DNA from: Megamerina dolium
Taxonomy: Eukaryota; Arthropoda; Insecta; Diptera; Megamerinidae
Assembly (NCBI GenBank): GCA_963854835.1
Contig: OY978525.1
Coordinates: forward strand, 104,204,417 to 104,268,416
Reading direction: 5' to 3'
DNA: 64,000 bases
The stretch's first letter is position 1, and each line of letters begins with the position of its first letter. The translations under genes were made by a program, and so were the position numbers. Shown here piece after piece: positions 22,261-32,996 of the stretch. The notes below the pieces were generated by a model, which was given only the letters and a program-made list of their open reading frames with translations, was not told the origin of the DNA and made no database searches.

Positions 22261-23701
22261 TGATGAATAAATAGGCGGTTTAACTTATAGAGTCATAATA
22301 ACTGTAATAATGTCATAGCTTCTGCATATTGGGAAAAATGTGTGAAAAAACGCACTGTCAGTATTACTCAAATTTTAAGGTAATCGAAGGTAATGATTTT
22401 TTTCAAAATCATTACCTTCGATTTTTGCAGAGCTCATATAAAATACAATACACACAATATATACACTACATACTACCTACGCGTACATTCATGATGTTAT
22501 GCTCAAAATGTTATAAAACAATTGTAATTGCAGCGCGCTAAACAATCGTCACGCTTTTTACAAAATGCCATTCGGCATAATGACATAAGGAAATGGTTGA
22601 AAATAAAAATTTAATTCATGTAATTTATATGAGAAAATAAACCCTTTTTTTTTTATTTATATAGTTCCGGACATTTCGTTTGTTAATTGCTTGATGTTAT
22701 CACAAGTAAAGTTAAGCTTAAAATTATGCATGTAATAAATATTAGAAAATTTCTGTTAGAGGAGTAGTACACAATGTGAACATATTATGATGTACGTTAG
22801 GTAGGTACATATATGCTTCTATATAGCAGAAACGTAAGGATGCTTGCAATAATTTGTAGTTTATTATTATTGCATTGTATGCTCCTACACATACATGCAT
22901 ACAAAATATTAGGTAAGCACAATTAGTACATGAGCTTATAGTCTGTCGAAATAGGTTTGACAAATTTCATTAATTCCGTGTAATGTTCATCAGGGTTGTT
23001 GCATCTAATGACAATCAGAAAATTTCTTTTACGTTGTTTCTTTCTTTCGAGTTTATTAAACAATTTAATTTATTATTGTCTGTTTTTTTTTTCGCTCAAC
23101 CACTTTCTTTTATGTGTTTTTTCTTCTATTCGTATTACCTTTTTGCATTTGCACGTATGTATTTGCTTCTATTTTTTTTTTAATAAACTAAAATTTATGG
23201 TATGTCATTAGGCTTTTGAAATTAATCAACTTTTTTTTTTTTTTTTTTGGCTATAATGCAAAGATATATGAATCCGCGCATAGATTAGATTACGTAGTTG
23301 GGTTATTTTTCTTCCTACTTTTTATTTTTATTTTTTTGGTAAATTATGCCGCACATTTGTAGCTCAAGTGTAAAATATTTTATTACACGCACAATTACAC
23401 ATTTTTCTCGGCGCTACATTTTTCCATTGCGGTATATTGAATTTTGACAATGGAAAAGTATTTAGTAACTGTATGAGTTTGTCATTAACATTTCTGAAAT
23501 TATCTTACTAAAAGTTTGAGTGGTTAAATTGAAAAAGTAGATTGATCTTTTGAATTAAAGGTAAAACATCTTTCTGTAAACCGAAAATTTCATTACAAAA
23601 GTTATTAATGGAATGAGATAACAGTCTAAAAAATACACCTCTGTATGAAAGCTCAAATTTTTGTTTTACGAGTACCCAAAAGTGCCGGTGAAAATGTGTT
23701 A
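22261..23701. other. AT-rich non-coding stretch
   Basis: Contains the perfect 19-bp-stem inverted repeat at 22382-22423 and long poly-T runs (23082-23092, 23231-23248). No gene was found. Confidence 0.5.
22382..22423. repeat. Perfect inverted repeat, 19-bp arms, 4-nt loop
   Basis: AATCGAAGGTAATGATTTT, loop TTTC, then its exact reverse complement. Such a perfect stem with a tiny loop is unlikely by chance in ordinary sequence. Candidate explanations are a template-switch event or a small hairpin RNA. Confidence 0.88.
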
Positions 23702-24763
23702 CAAGGACGGTCCCAGAACTACCCGACCTGACATGTAGATGGCGACAGTAGTTTGAAAAAAATTAATTTGGTGAAAAGTGGCAACTTTATAAAACATATG
23801 TTTTAAGGTTCAAAGCGCCACGTTGTTTAGTATTTTTTTAAATTTTTTTGGAGCCTTCGTTGTTGGGTGACAGAGTTTAAACGACGTCGTATGAGGTGAC
23901 CACGCCAGAAAAAGAAGTTAAGGAAATCCACAAAATGGTATTTAATGATTGCCGGCTGAAGGTGCGTGAGCTAGATGAAATTACAGGCAATTCAAGAAGT
24001 GCTATAGATCGTATATTGACCAAAAATTTGGAGATGAAAAAGCTGTGAGCAAGATGTGTGCCATGTTTGCTTACAATAGAACAAAAACAATGTCGTGAAG
24101 ATGTTTCTATATAATGTTTGGCTATATTTCACAGTAATAAAGCCGAGTTTTTGCGTCGATTCGTAACCATGGATGAGACATGGGTCCACCACATCACACC
24201 TGAGACAAAGGAGCAGTCAAAACAGTGGACTGAAAGGGGAGAATCGTGTCCAAAGAAGGCGAAGACAGTTCAAACTGAAAACAAGGTTATGGCTCCTTTT
24301 TTTTGGAATGCACGTGGAATAATTTTTATTGATTATCTTCAAAAAGGAAAAACAATCAACGGCGAGTATTATGCTAATTTGTTGCAGCGTTTAAGTGATG
24401 AAATTAAAGAAAAAAGGCCGCATTTGGCGAAAAAGAAATTGTTGTTTCATCAAGACAATGCATCAGTTCACACATTTTATTCGCCAGATTTAGTTCCTTC
24501 GGATTATTTTCTATTTCCAAATTAGAAAAAATGGCTTGGTGGTAGAAGATTTGCAAACAATGAAGAGGTTGAGTCTATGGTAGATGGCTAATTTAATGAG
24601 CTAGATAGTTAATACTATAAACAGGGTATCGACTCTATAGAATATCGCTGGGATAAAGGAGGAGGGTATAGAGCTTAAAGGAGATTATGTTAGGAAATAA
24701 AGAAACATTTTCCCAAATTTGTTGTTTTCTTTGTTACGTCGGGTAGTTCTGGGACCGCCCTCA
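23702..24763 (+). mobile_element. Mariner transposon with two transposase deletions
   Basis: A 1062-bp mariner copy. The ends share the block CGGTCCCAGAACTACCCGAC in inverted orientation (left 23708-23727; right copy near 24738-24757), with a TA beyond each end. After a truncated N-terminus (WVTEFKRRRM near 23866) the translation gives VTTPEKEVKEIHKMV, VRELDEITGNSR and a stop, then the open frame 24118-24525. That frame contains FVTMDETWVHHITPETKEQS (first catalytic Asp), GIIFIDYLQKGKTINGEYY, LFHQDNASVHT (second Asp) and YSPDLVPSDYFLFPN (third Asp). Only 15 residues lie between the second and third Asp instead of 34, so about 57 bp were lost and the core cannot fold normally. The downstream block NNEEVESMVDG continues in the same style. 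Confidence 0.92.
24118..24525 (+). pseudogene. Mariner transposase catalytic-domain fragment
   Basis: An open frame of 135 codons within the mariner copy. MDETW, HQDNA and PSDYF mark the three aspartates, but the DD34D spacing has shrunk to 15. The residues that normally link them (AIAMAKI-like to the HPPY-like region) are missing. A stop follows FLFPN, and the remaining C-terminus is readable in frame after it. Confidence 0.85.
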
Positions 24764-27080
24764 TATCTCGTATTTCATTTTGATCCGCAGAGGAAGGCAC
24801 AAGTTTATCGAGAATTCTGCTAAATTTTGCTAAATGTTAATGCAAAAATACTTTTTATTTTGCTGAAGTTGGTCCAAACAATTCTCAGAATCATTGAAAC
24901 GTTGTTGTTGTTGTTGAAGCCTGCAAGCCTTCGATATCTTTGCTATCTCTTGCAATCGTATTTTGCAATTTGCCAAAACGATTATGTGGATTTTTTTAGT
25001 GTTTTGCGTGATCACCAGCGAGTTTGACATGTATGGCCACATTTGAAGTCAGCCAACCACTTCTCTACTATTTGTCTAGATGGAGCAGCGTTTAAAAATC
25101 ACTTTTGAGGTCAAACTTGAGCTTAAACGTAGTTTTTTTCGATAAAAAAAGCAATGAAATAATTAAAACGCCAAATTGCTTTGAACCCATTGTTTTCAAA
25201 ATCACAAAAGTAGCGTCACTGAAACCATTGGAACTTGTGATCGGATTGCAGTGAAAATTTAACAGGTTTCTTTTGAAGGTTGGTAGCTCTTAAGAATCAT
25301 GCAGCCCTATGCATTTTTAAGCCGATATGTTTATATGTTAACGTAGAACCCATGTTGAATTATGAGCTTTGGCATAGAGCTCTGCATGAACATTTTTTTC
25401 AAGGCAAAAAAAATAAAAAATAATAATAATAAATATTTTATCTATTAAAACTCACGACAGTAGACCAGGATAGCCAGGAAATTAATTATTGTTCCTTCAT
25501 GTTGGCTTCCATATATTGCATCCCATTTATTGCATGCCATTTATTGCATCCCATTCATTGCATCCATTGATTAGCTGTAAAAACTGTGAACTTGTATTGT
25601 ATTTCTCTGAACAATCAGTCTGGATGTAGGGCATCTTTTTTCATTTGATGTACTTTGTTTTTTTGCAATGATTCTATTGCCACTTTCCACATACGGTTTG
25701 CTGCTCTTTATCATATCCAAGGGAAGGGGGGAAAACATATACATATATGTTAAAAAGTCGTCAAACATACTCATATGAGATCATAAATTTGCATTTAAAA
25801 ATGGGTTACCTTTGTAAAATTACCAACCAAAACGTTCTTGTGTTTGTGTTGTTATTACTTTTTTTTCTGGTTTGCTGGGTTAAACAATTTATTCTTTCTG
25901 TTTTTTTTTTTTTTGGTTCTAAGGAAGTTAATGTCAAAAATATACATATACTTAACATATACATATGCATGTCTATCATATGTGTTTATGCTATTTTCCT
26001 GTTTTACAATTTTCTTATGCAATAGGTATACACACACATATAGGAAAGGTAGAGAGCGGCAGCGCGTCAACATTTGAAATGAGCATAATTTTTCTTTGAG
26101 TAAATTGGCGAAATTTGTTTATACATAATATATAGCATGTATGTATGTATGCACTTATATATTACTGTAGTAATATTGGAGAGAAAAAAAAAAGAGCAGT
26201 AAACGACTATGTATATATGTGTGTGTGTGTGCCAACAGTGACAAAGAATACGGTTAAAATGGCATTATGCAGAAATTTGTCATTTGATAATGTGAGTCTT
26301 TGCCGTGGTTCTTAGGTTCTTGCTGCTGGTGTTTTAAACAAATTTATTTTTTTGTTTTGCTGGTACTAGTATCATAAGGTATCACATATATGTGTAACAT
26401 AGCATACATATAATATAAAAATGTAAAAGTAAAGAAACCAAAGTAAAGAAACGAAAATGAAAAAAAAAAGAATGCAAGCTTATATGAGACTTCATAAAAA
26501 TTCCTGTTTCACGGAAATGTTGGAATTTTTATGTTTCATTTTTATAATGGAATTTTTTAATGTTGCATGCCATGTATTATGAATATAAATATGTACATGA
26601 ACATACTATATATACTATGTATAGAGTATATTGTTTAAAGTGATAATTAGGAAAATGTAGAAAAACGAGCAAAGAAATATATTTGGTTTTTCTTTGGCAA
26701 ATTTATGTGCGATTTTCTTTTTTTTTCCCTTAAATAAATTAATGTCCTTGTAGCTTTAGTTGATGAGCTGAGTCGTAGTTACATACGACTATGTTTAGCA
26801 TCTAGAAATAGACTAGGGGCTCTCTATAATGGTTCTTTAGCTTTCACTCATTGGTTGTGTCGTACTAAGCTACTGAAAATATACCAATATTAGTATTGTA
26901 TAAATAAAATACTATATGTAAATAAGAGCAGCACGTTTTTGCAAAAGTATTTTTTTTCTAGCTGTTAAAGGCTAGTAATAGATGTCAGGTCACAAAAATT
27001 GAAAAATATATGACCGATTTAATTTAATTTTATCATCGCAATATTTTTCTAAAAATATACTTATGCCCTATTTTCATACG
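24764..27080. other. AT-rich stretch with microsatellites
   Basis: Contains (GTT)n at 24901-24915, a 14-bp minisatellite at 25511-25569, a poly-T run at 25901-25913 and (GT)n at 26219-26231. No coding region was supported. Confidence 0.5.
25511..25569 (+). repeat. 14-bp minisatellite, about four units
   Basis: Units of the form ATTTATTGCATCCC repeated with one or two substitutions each. Confidence 0.85.
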
Positions 27081-27443
27081 CTAAGGCAGCGTCCTAATAA
27101 AATGAACTTCAAAGCATCAGAAAATTGACAAAACTCTATAGATGCTCAGGAACTGTTCCTGCACGGATGTATTGTAACTCTGACCTTCCTTTAGTTTTAT
27201 CTCCCTAGTATTTTTCCCGAACATACTCATACTCTATCTCTACTCCACTCCTTAAGGGGGCTGCCATATAAAATGAAAGAAAAACACGTGAAAATTTAGA
27301 GAAACTACCCCATAGCTGCTCAGAAAACGCCACTACATGAGTGTAATGTAAATACGATCAATATTAGTTTTATTTTGTCAATATTTTTTCCAAACTCACT
27401 CGACATCTTAAGGGAATTGCCATATAAAATGAACGCAAAAGTA
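27081..27443 (+). repeat. Degenerate tandem repeat, unit about 160-170 bp
   Basis: Three unit starts share C(T)TAAGG...GC(C)ATATAAAATGAA at about 27081, 27251 and 27408. Units 1 and 2 also align at GAAAATT-ACAAAACT / GAGAAACTACC, ATGCTCAGGAAC / CTGCTCAGAAAA and TAGTTTTAT. Unit 3 is cut off by the rosa-like element that starts at 27444. It may be a small satellite-like array or the remains of a longer one. Confidence 0.7.
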
Positions 27444-28265
27444 CAGGGTGATTTTTTAAAAGCCTTCTGATTTGATTAAAAAAAAAGCACATAACATTTA
27501 GAGAAATGTATGAAAACTTTATTTGAGTCGATAGAACGATCTATATAACTCAATATTTAAAGATGATTTCATGTAAATGGTGACCGCTGATCCTCAAATG
27601 TTTCATACGTTGGATCCAATTTTGGCAGACTCTCTCCAACATATCGGCCTGTATTTCACAAATAAATTCTTCAATATTGGCTTTCAGTGCGTCAACCGTT
27701 GAGGGCTTGTCGCTATAGATATGAGCCTTAACATAGCCCCCATGATCTAGGCGGCCAATTGGGACATTGTTTCTCGTGCTGAGTGGCATGTGGCACTTTC
27801 TTGTTGAAACCACATGTCGGCCAAGTCCAGCTCTTCCATTTTGGGCAAAAAAAAGTTTGTAATCATCTCACGGTAGCACTCGCCATTCACAGAAACGTTC
27901 CTGCCTTCGTCGTCTTTGAAAAAGTACAGTAAAATGATGCCACCGGCCCATAATCCACACCAAAATGCTTTTCTTTGCACTTCAGACTAAATATGGCAAT
28001 TTTGATTGTTCACGTATCCATTCAACCAGAAATGAGCTTTGTCGCTAAGCACAAGAAAGGGCACTTTCTTAACTGAGCATGGATTTTGATAATAAAATTC
28101 ATTAATCTGTAAGAGTTGTACGTTTGTAAGTTGATTCATGGTTAAATTATTGACCAAACGGAACATGTTTGACAGTAATATGTTACACGAGAACAGCTGA
28201 GCTGCCAAAACAGTGTTGTCAAAAACAAAGTTGCCAAAAAGAAAGTTGCCAAAAAAATCACCCTG
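27444..28265 (-). mobile_element. Rosa-type Tc1/mariner element, internally deleted (short copy 2)
   Basis: An 822-bp relative of the element at 8026-8963. The left end CAGGGTGATTTTTTAAAAG and the right end (in reverse CAGGGTGATTTTTTTGGCAAC) lie between TA dinucleotides (27442-27443, 28266-28267). On the minus strand the transposase starts MNQLTNVQLLQI, runs to CSVKKV and jumps to PFLVLSDKAHFWLNGYVN, so nearly the same roughly 400-bp internal segment is missing as in short copy 1. A second deletion near 27750 removes the region around PPRSCDLTPLD, including the third catalytic aspartate. A stop follows NQNCHI, and WFQQESATCHS has Glu in place of the second Asp. The C-terminal piece (27550 onward) with LERVCQNWIQRM is open. 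It sits in the tandem repeat described at 27081. Confidence 0.9.
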
Positions 28266-28837
28266 TACTTGCAAATCCCACCGCTCCCATGGGGCCGCCA
28301 AAGGGGTAACATGTAAGCAAAAATTCCTAGTCATTTTCAATTGAGCTTAAATAAGTATAAAATCTGATTATTATTCGAAATTGTCAAGTAACATTTTCAT
28401 TTTTGTCGTGTGACAGATACTAATTGGGATTGGCACTGACTAAATGAATCATTTTCCATATTGTCTAGAAGTTGCGTAGAATAAAACTACTGGAAACAAT
28501 GCGCTGTCGTATCCAAATTATTCAAATTATCAAACAATCAATTGTTCAAACAAACAAACTAATTTGTGTGAGTATTGAGTACGAATATTGAGAAGATCAT
28601 TGATGAACAAATTTGTACGGCGAAATTTTGAATAAGAAATTTGTTAATTTTTTGCTCATTTAGAGAGGTGAATATTAGAATAAGCTTTTTCCAAGATATT
28701 TGAGGCAAACAATCACCAATTTGTTGAGTACATCGTCTATATACACTTTTCACAGCATTGTATGACTGTTGTTTGAAATTACTATTAAAATAAATTCAAC
28801 GCCTAAACTGTATACTAAGAATATAGCATGATTATAA
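28266..28837. other. AT-rich spacer between two transposons
   Basis: No gene or repeat was supported. Confidence 0.5.
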
Positions 28838-28868
28838 AGGGTTATCCATTTCGCGGTTTCAAAAGTAT
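28838..28868 (+). repeat. Left terminal inverted repeat of copy B
   Basis: Starts AAGGGTTATCC and pairs with 30080-30110, with one mismatch in 31. Confidence 0.92.
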
Positions 28869-28950
28869 AGGGCTAGAATTCGACATCTGTCAAACTGAAT
28901 TGTTAAAACAATTTCTTTCTTTTTCAGTTCAAAGTCTGACATTTGTGAAA

Positions 28951-30006
28951 ATGGATTGCTTAACTATCGCACAACGCATTAAAATTGTAAAAACCTACTA
29001 CAAAAATGGTGATTCTGCCACAGCCACATATCGTGCTTTAAGAGGAGAGTATGGTTCACATAATTGTCCAACTACGCAAGCAATTGGCAAAATTGTGAAG
29101 AAATATGAAGAGACTGGATCGGTTACAGATATTGTAAGGCCTGTGCATCATCGTTTCGCTCGTACCACCGAAAATATCTCTGCTGTAAGTGAAAGTGTTG
29201 CCGAAGACCCGAATGTGTCGATTCCTCGTCGTTCTCAGGAATTAGGACTGTCTTACGGCACATTATGGCGTATTTTGCATTTGGATCTACACCTACATCC
29301 ATATAAAATCCAGCTCACACAACAACTGAAGCCAGCTGACCATTCACAACGTCGTAGATACGTCGAATGGGTGCTTGAACAACAGGCGGTGGACGGCGAT
29401 TTTTCGAACAAAATTTTCTTCAGCGACGAAGCACATTTCTCACTCGGTGGGTATGTTAACAAACAAAATTGTCGTATTTGGGGTTCTGAGAATCCTCAAG
29501 TAATTGAAGAGAGGCCACTACATCCACAAAAAGTCACTGCTTGGTGCGCTCTTTGGTTCGGAGGTGTGATTGGACCTTACTTCTTCGAAAACGACGATGG
29601 AACGACTGTCACCGTCAATTCGGAGCGTTATGGTCATATGATAACCGACTTTTTTTTGCCTGCTATTGAAGAATACGACTTAGAGAATATGTGGTTTCAA
29701 CAAGACGGTGCCACATGCCACACAACTCGAGCGAATATAGCTTTATTGCAAGAGAAATTTTCTGGCCGCGTAATTTCTCGTCGTGGCGATATCAAGTGGC
29801 CACCAAGATCATGCGATTTGACACCGCTTGACTTTTTTTTGTGGGGCTACGCGAAAGACCGTGTTTATGCAGATAAAGCTTTAACTGTTATGGCTGAGAT
29901 ACCGCCCAATATGTGTCAAAATGTGGTCGAAAATTACCTCAAAAGAATCGATGCTTGCAACAATTCGCGTGGTGGTCATTTAAATGATGTAGTATTTCAC
30001 ACATAA
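28951..30006 (+). CDS. DD41D mariner (rosa-type) transposase, open reading frame of copy B
   Basis: A 351-residue transposase that would bind the 31-bp ends, excise the element and insert it at TA. The ATG at 28951 (MDCLTIAQRIKIV) is preferred over an in-frame ATG 123 bp upstream, which lies before the terminal repeat. Residues 1-110 hold the helix-turn-helix DNA-binding region (TIAQRIKIVKTYYKNGDSA and a second segment around SIPRRSQELGLSYGT). The catalytic triad is D159 (FFSDEAHF), D252 (WFQQDGATCH) and D294 (LTPLDFFLWG). Exactly 41 residues separate D252 and D294, the DD41D spacing of the rosa group. Compared with copy A, an in-frame 30-bp deletion after residue 312 removed ten residues (LEHLKTKIRH) behind the triad, so activity is uncertain. 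TTTATAATAAA, a possible polyadenylation region, follows at about 30021. Confidence 0.93.
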   Translation: MDCLTIAQRIKIVKTYYKNGDSATATYRALRGEYGSHNCPTTQAIGKIVKKYEETGSVTDIVRPVHHRFARTTENISAVSESVAEDPNVSIPRRSQELGLSYGTLWRILHLDLHLHPYKIQLTQQLKPADHSQRRRYVEWVLEQQAVDGDFSNKIFFSDEAHFSLGGYVNKQNCRIWGSENPQVIEERPLHPQKVTAWCALWFGGVIGPYFFENDDGTTVTVNSERYGHMITDFFLPAIEEYDLENMWFQQDGATCHTTRANIALLQEKFSGRVISRRGDIKWPPRSCDLTPLDFFLWGYAKDRVYADKALTVMAEIPPNMCQNVVENYLKRIDACNNSRGGHLNDVVFHT

Positions 30007-30079
30007 TGTCAACGTTCAAACTTTATAATAAAAAAAAATATCATGATAAAAAGTATTTTATATGTGTTTTATTTACATT

Positions 30080-30110
30080 TACTTTTGAAACCGCAAAATG
30101 GATAACCCTT
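30080..30110 (-). repeat. Right terminal inverted repeat of copy B
   Basis: Inverted partner of 28838-28868, ending GGATAACCCTT before the TA duplication. Confidence 0.92.
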
Positions 30111-30112
30111 TA

Positions 30113-31730
30113 TTATAGTACATATTAATCCCTCTTTAATCCCATTACCAATTCCAAGCAGATGGCAATAACATACATACAAATATCATATTTAATTTCT
30201 GTAATTATAACTACGAATAACATAAAATCATAATAATAATACAAATCAATTTTACCAACTACATATGGAATGGAATGTACATATATACCAATGCTTACAT
30301 AGCAATATTGAGGTGAAATTTATCAATAATCCACACAGATGCACTTACACACAAATTATTACAAATCGTGTTTAGCATTGTAAAGGTAATCCAGGGAAAA
30401 GAACAAAAAAAAGTAACAAAAAAAAAAAAATAAAAAATAAAAATCATAATAAATTTCATCATCATTTCAACAAATCGCAAGGAAATCGCATTTAAGATGC
30501 CAAACCGTAGTGTGTGAGAAAAAAAAAAAATAAATGAAGCACCACAAAACCAAAATTACAGCCCTATATTGCAAATGCTAGCTAGCGATGATTATATACG
30601 AGTCTCATATATAATATGTATGTATGAGTACCTACAAAACTCCCTAAGTTCTACGTGAATGCGTCGCATCGTTCGCTTATGAAATACAAACAATATCAAA
30701 TGCGAAAATAACCTATGTAGTACTCATACCCATACATACACACATATACCTATAAACGCAGAACACATACTAAACGATTAATATTCATTCAATGTCGCGC
30801 GTATATCACTTTTTATTTGTTCAGTGTGATGTTGAACACAACAAGCAGAACTATTAGAAGAAGCCAATATTAGTATTTATGTACTCGTACATGTATATGT
30901 GCAAGTGGAAGCAACAGCCATGCGAGTGATCGATAGGAGGAAACGAAGAAAGAAAACCTCATACGCCAATTACAACAATTTGAAATTTGCTTGTGTGTTA
31001 CACTAGCACACCTCCTCTCAAATGGAGGTTACTAAAGAAAAACTAGTCGTGCATTGTATGCTCAAAAGACGAAATGGCAATTTTCTGCAAAAACACATAA
31101 ACTCACATACACACTGCCATATGCATTCATACATACATACAAACATGTATGCCTAAGTAAAGTATGCATTGCTTCTAAAGGAGAAATAAGAAAGAGAATA
31201 TGAATGTGAAAAATATAGAGGCAAAATAATATAATGATTGTAGTCTTTGTAGAAAGTGTACCTGCCGTTACGGAATACATACTACATATATGTGTGTGAA
31301 CCTCTAGGGGCGAAAGGTGTTGATTCATGCCGTTGCTTCGGTTATGGCAGCAATGGCAGAAATTCCTACGTCTCATTGCTGTGTTAGGAGAGATGAAAAA
31401 TTGCCATCGAATATCATCGAGTACTCATCTGAACATTAATCGGTATTGAGTGAGCATTATGATTACATTTGGAATGTATGATATCAATATAAGGGGGGAT
31501 GCAAAATAAAGGTATTACCAAAACTATTTTCTGGCAAACCTTTAACGTCCATTGGGAGAACATTCAAAAAATTCATAAGAATAAATATAAATAATAAAAT
31601 TATTCTTTAGGTACTAAAATAATTGACTCCAAGATATTGGAAAATATTTGATAAAATTGCTTAGCGAAAAGTTCGTACGATCTAACATACCTTCAAGGTG
31701 CCTCAACTCTATGAGCTATAACTCAACTCA
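30113..31730. other. AT-rich stretch, no gene seen
   Basis: A-rich tract at 30406-30445 and many CATA words. No coding region or bounded transposon was recognised. Confidence 0.5.
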
Positions 31731-31737
31731 ACTCAAC

Positions 31738-32996
31738 TCTATAACTGGACGATGGAAGTACGACTGGAGGTGAATCCAGATAAGACGGGCTTAGTACCTT
31801 TTACAAGAAAATACAAAATTCCGGAAATTCAATGTGTAAGAGAGGGCGATGAAAGCTCTCAATGCCTTATACGCATGAAGGAAGATGCTCGGTAAGACAT
31901 GGGGCTTATCTCCCCGTCTAACACATTGGATTTACATGGCGGTGGTTAGGCCAGTAATGCTGCATAGTATTTTAGTATGGTGGACAAGCGTTGATAAGAA
32001 GACATACGTCAAGAAACTAGAAAAAGTACAAAGGGTCTCAGAGCTGTGTATAACTGGCGCAAAAGGCACCACTCCTACAGCAGCATTAGACAAACTATTA
32101 AACTTACATTCGATAAGGCTAGTGACTAGGAATTTTGCGCAGAAATCGGCACTTAGACTTATGTTGACAAAAGAACTAGTACAACGGCCTTTTGGTCACG
32201 GCAAGATACACAGCGGTTTAAACGCCAGCTCGGACTACGTTATTCCCCAGGTCAACTTCAATAGTGGGCCCAGGGTAGTGATAGAGCAAAACGGGTGGCG
32301 GAAGGGCATCAACATGGATTGCCACTTCTACAACCTGTTCACCGATGGATCCAAAATGACGGAGGGTGTTGGGGCTGCAGTGTTCTGTTATATAAGCTCC
32401 CGGATCACTGCAGCGTCTTTTAGGCTGAGATCTGCGCCGATATCAAGGCAACAGCGCTCGCGATTGAACGCACTCCTCGTAACTCTCAGGTTAATATATT
32501 CATTGACAACCAAGCAGCCATTAAGGTAATAGTAGCTGCAACGACAAACTCACAGTGTAGAACTTGGATGGATAGACTATGCGTTGACAGACACGTCACC
32601 ATCTATTACGTACCGGGACATAAGGGAATTGAGGGGAATGAAAAAGTGGACGCACTTTCAAAAGCTGGCGCAAGGCTGTCTGAGGTTATCTCGTTACACA
32701 TACATCTTCCTCTTTCCACGTTGAAAACAGAGATTGACGTAGCAATGATTCAGGAAGCGGAGTCCTTGTGGCAGGGATTAAACTCCTGCAAGATTGCAAA
32801 AATCATTCTTCGCACACATGATAGCAAATACACCGACTACATTTTATCACTCCCAAGAGAGGATTGTAAATTACTGGCTGAGGTTCTTATGGGACACTGT
32901 CTTACTCCGTCTTTTAAAATTGTTAAGTTAACTATTTTGCCTATGAAAATATATTTGAATAATAAGTATAATATATTTTTGAGAAATTTATATTAA
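31738..32996 (+). pseudogene. LOA/R1-group-like LINE ORF2 end: RT thumb and RNase H
   Basis: The largest LINE remnant in the window. 31745-31850 reads LEVNPDKTGLVPFTRKYKIP, the segment just after the RT palm. After a deletion, KALNALYA, a stop, and the open frame 31885-32529 follow with MLGKTWGLSPRLTHWIYMAV and KLEKVQRVSELCITGA. The RNase H domain starts at LFTDGSKMTEGVGAAV (first Asp). A single frameshift between about 32400 and 32424 moves the rest into another frame, which stays open to 32996. That part reads AEICADIKATALAIE (catalytic Glu), NIFIDNQAAIK (Asp), then YYVPGHKGIEGNEKVDALSK (His and last Asp). So all RNase H residues are present apart from the frameshift. The C-terminal Cys/His tail is lost after LLAEVLMGHC. 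Confidence 0.9.

Larger units (their letters stand above)
28838..30110 (+). mobile_element. Rosa-type DD41D Tc1/mariner transposon, copy B (nearly intact)
   Basis: A 1273-bp transposon with near-perfect 31-bp terminal inverted repeats at 28838-28868 and 30080-30110 that differ at one position. They begin AAGGGTTATCCATTT and end GGTTTCAAAAGTA. A TA target duplication lies at 28836-28837 and 30111-30112. It carries one open transposase frame. It is the same family as copy A (15785-17070, opposite strand), with only scattered differences apart from a few indels. This is the best preserved mobile element in the window. Confidence 0.96.
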
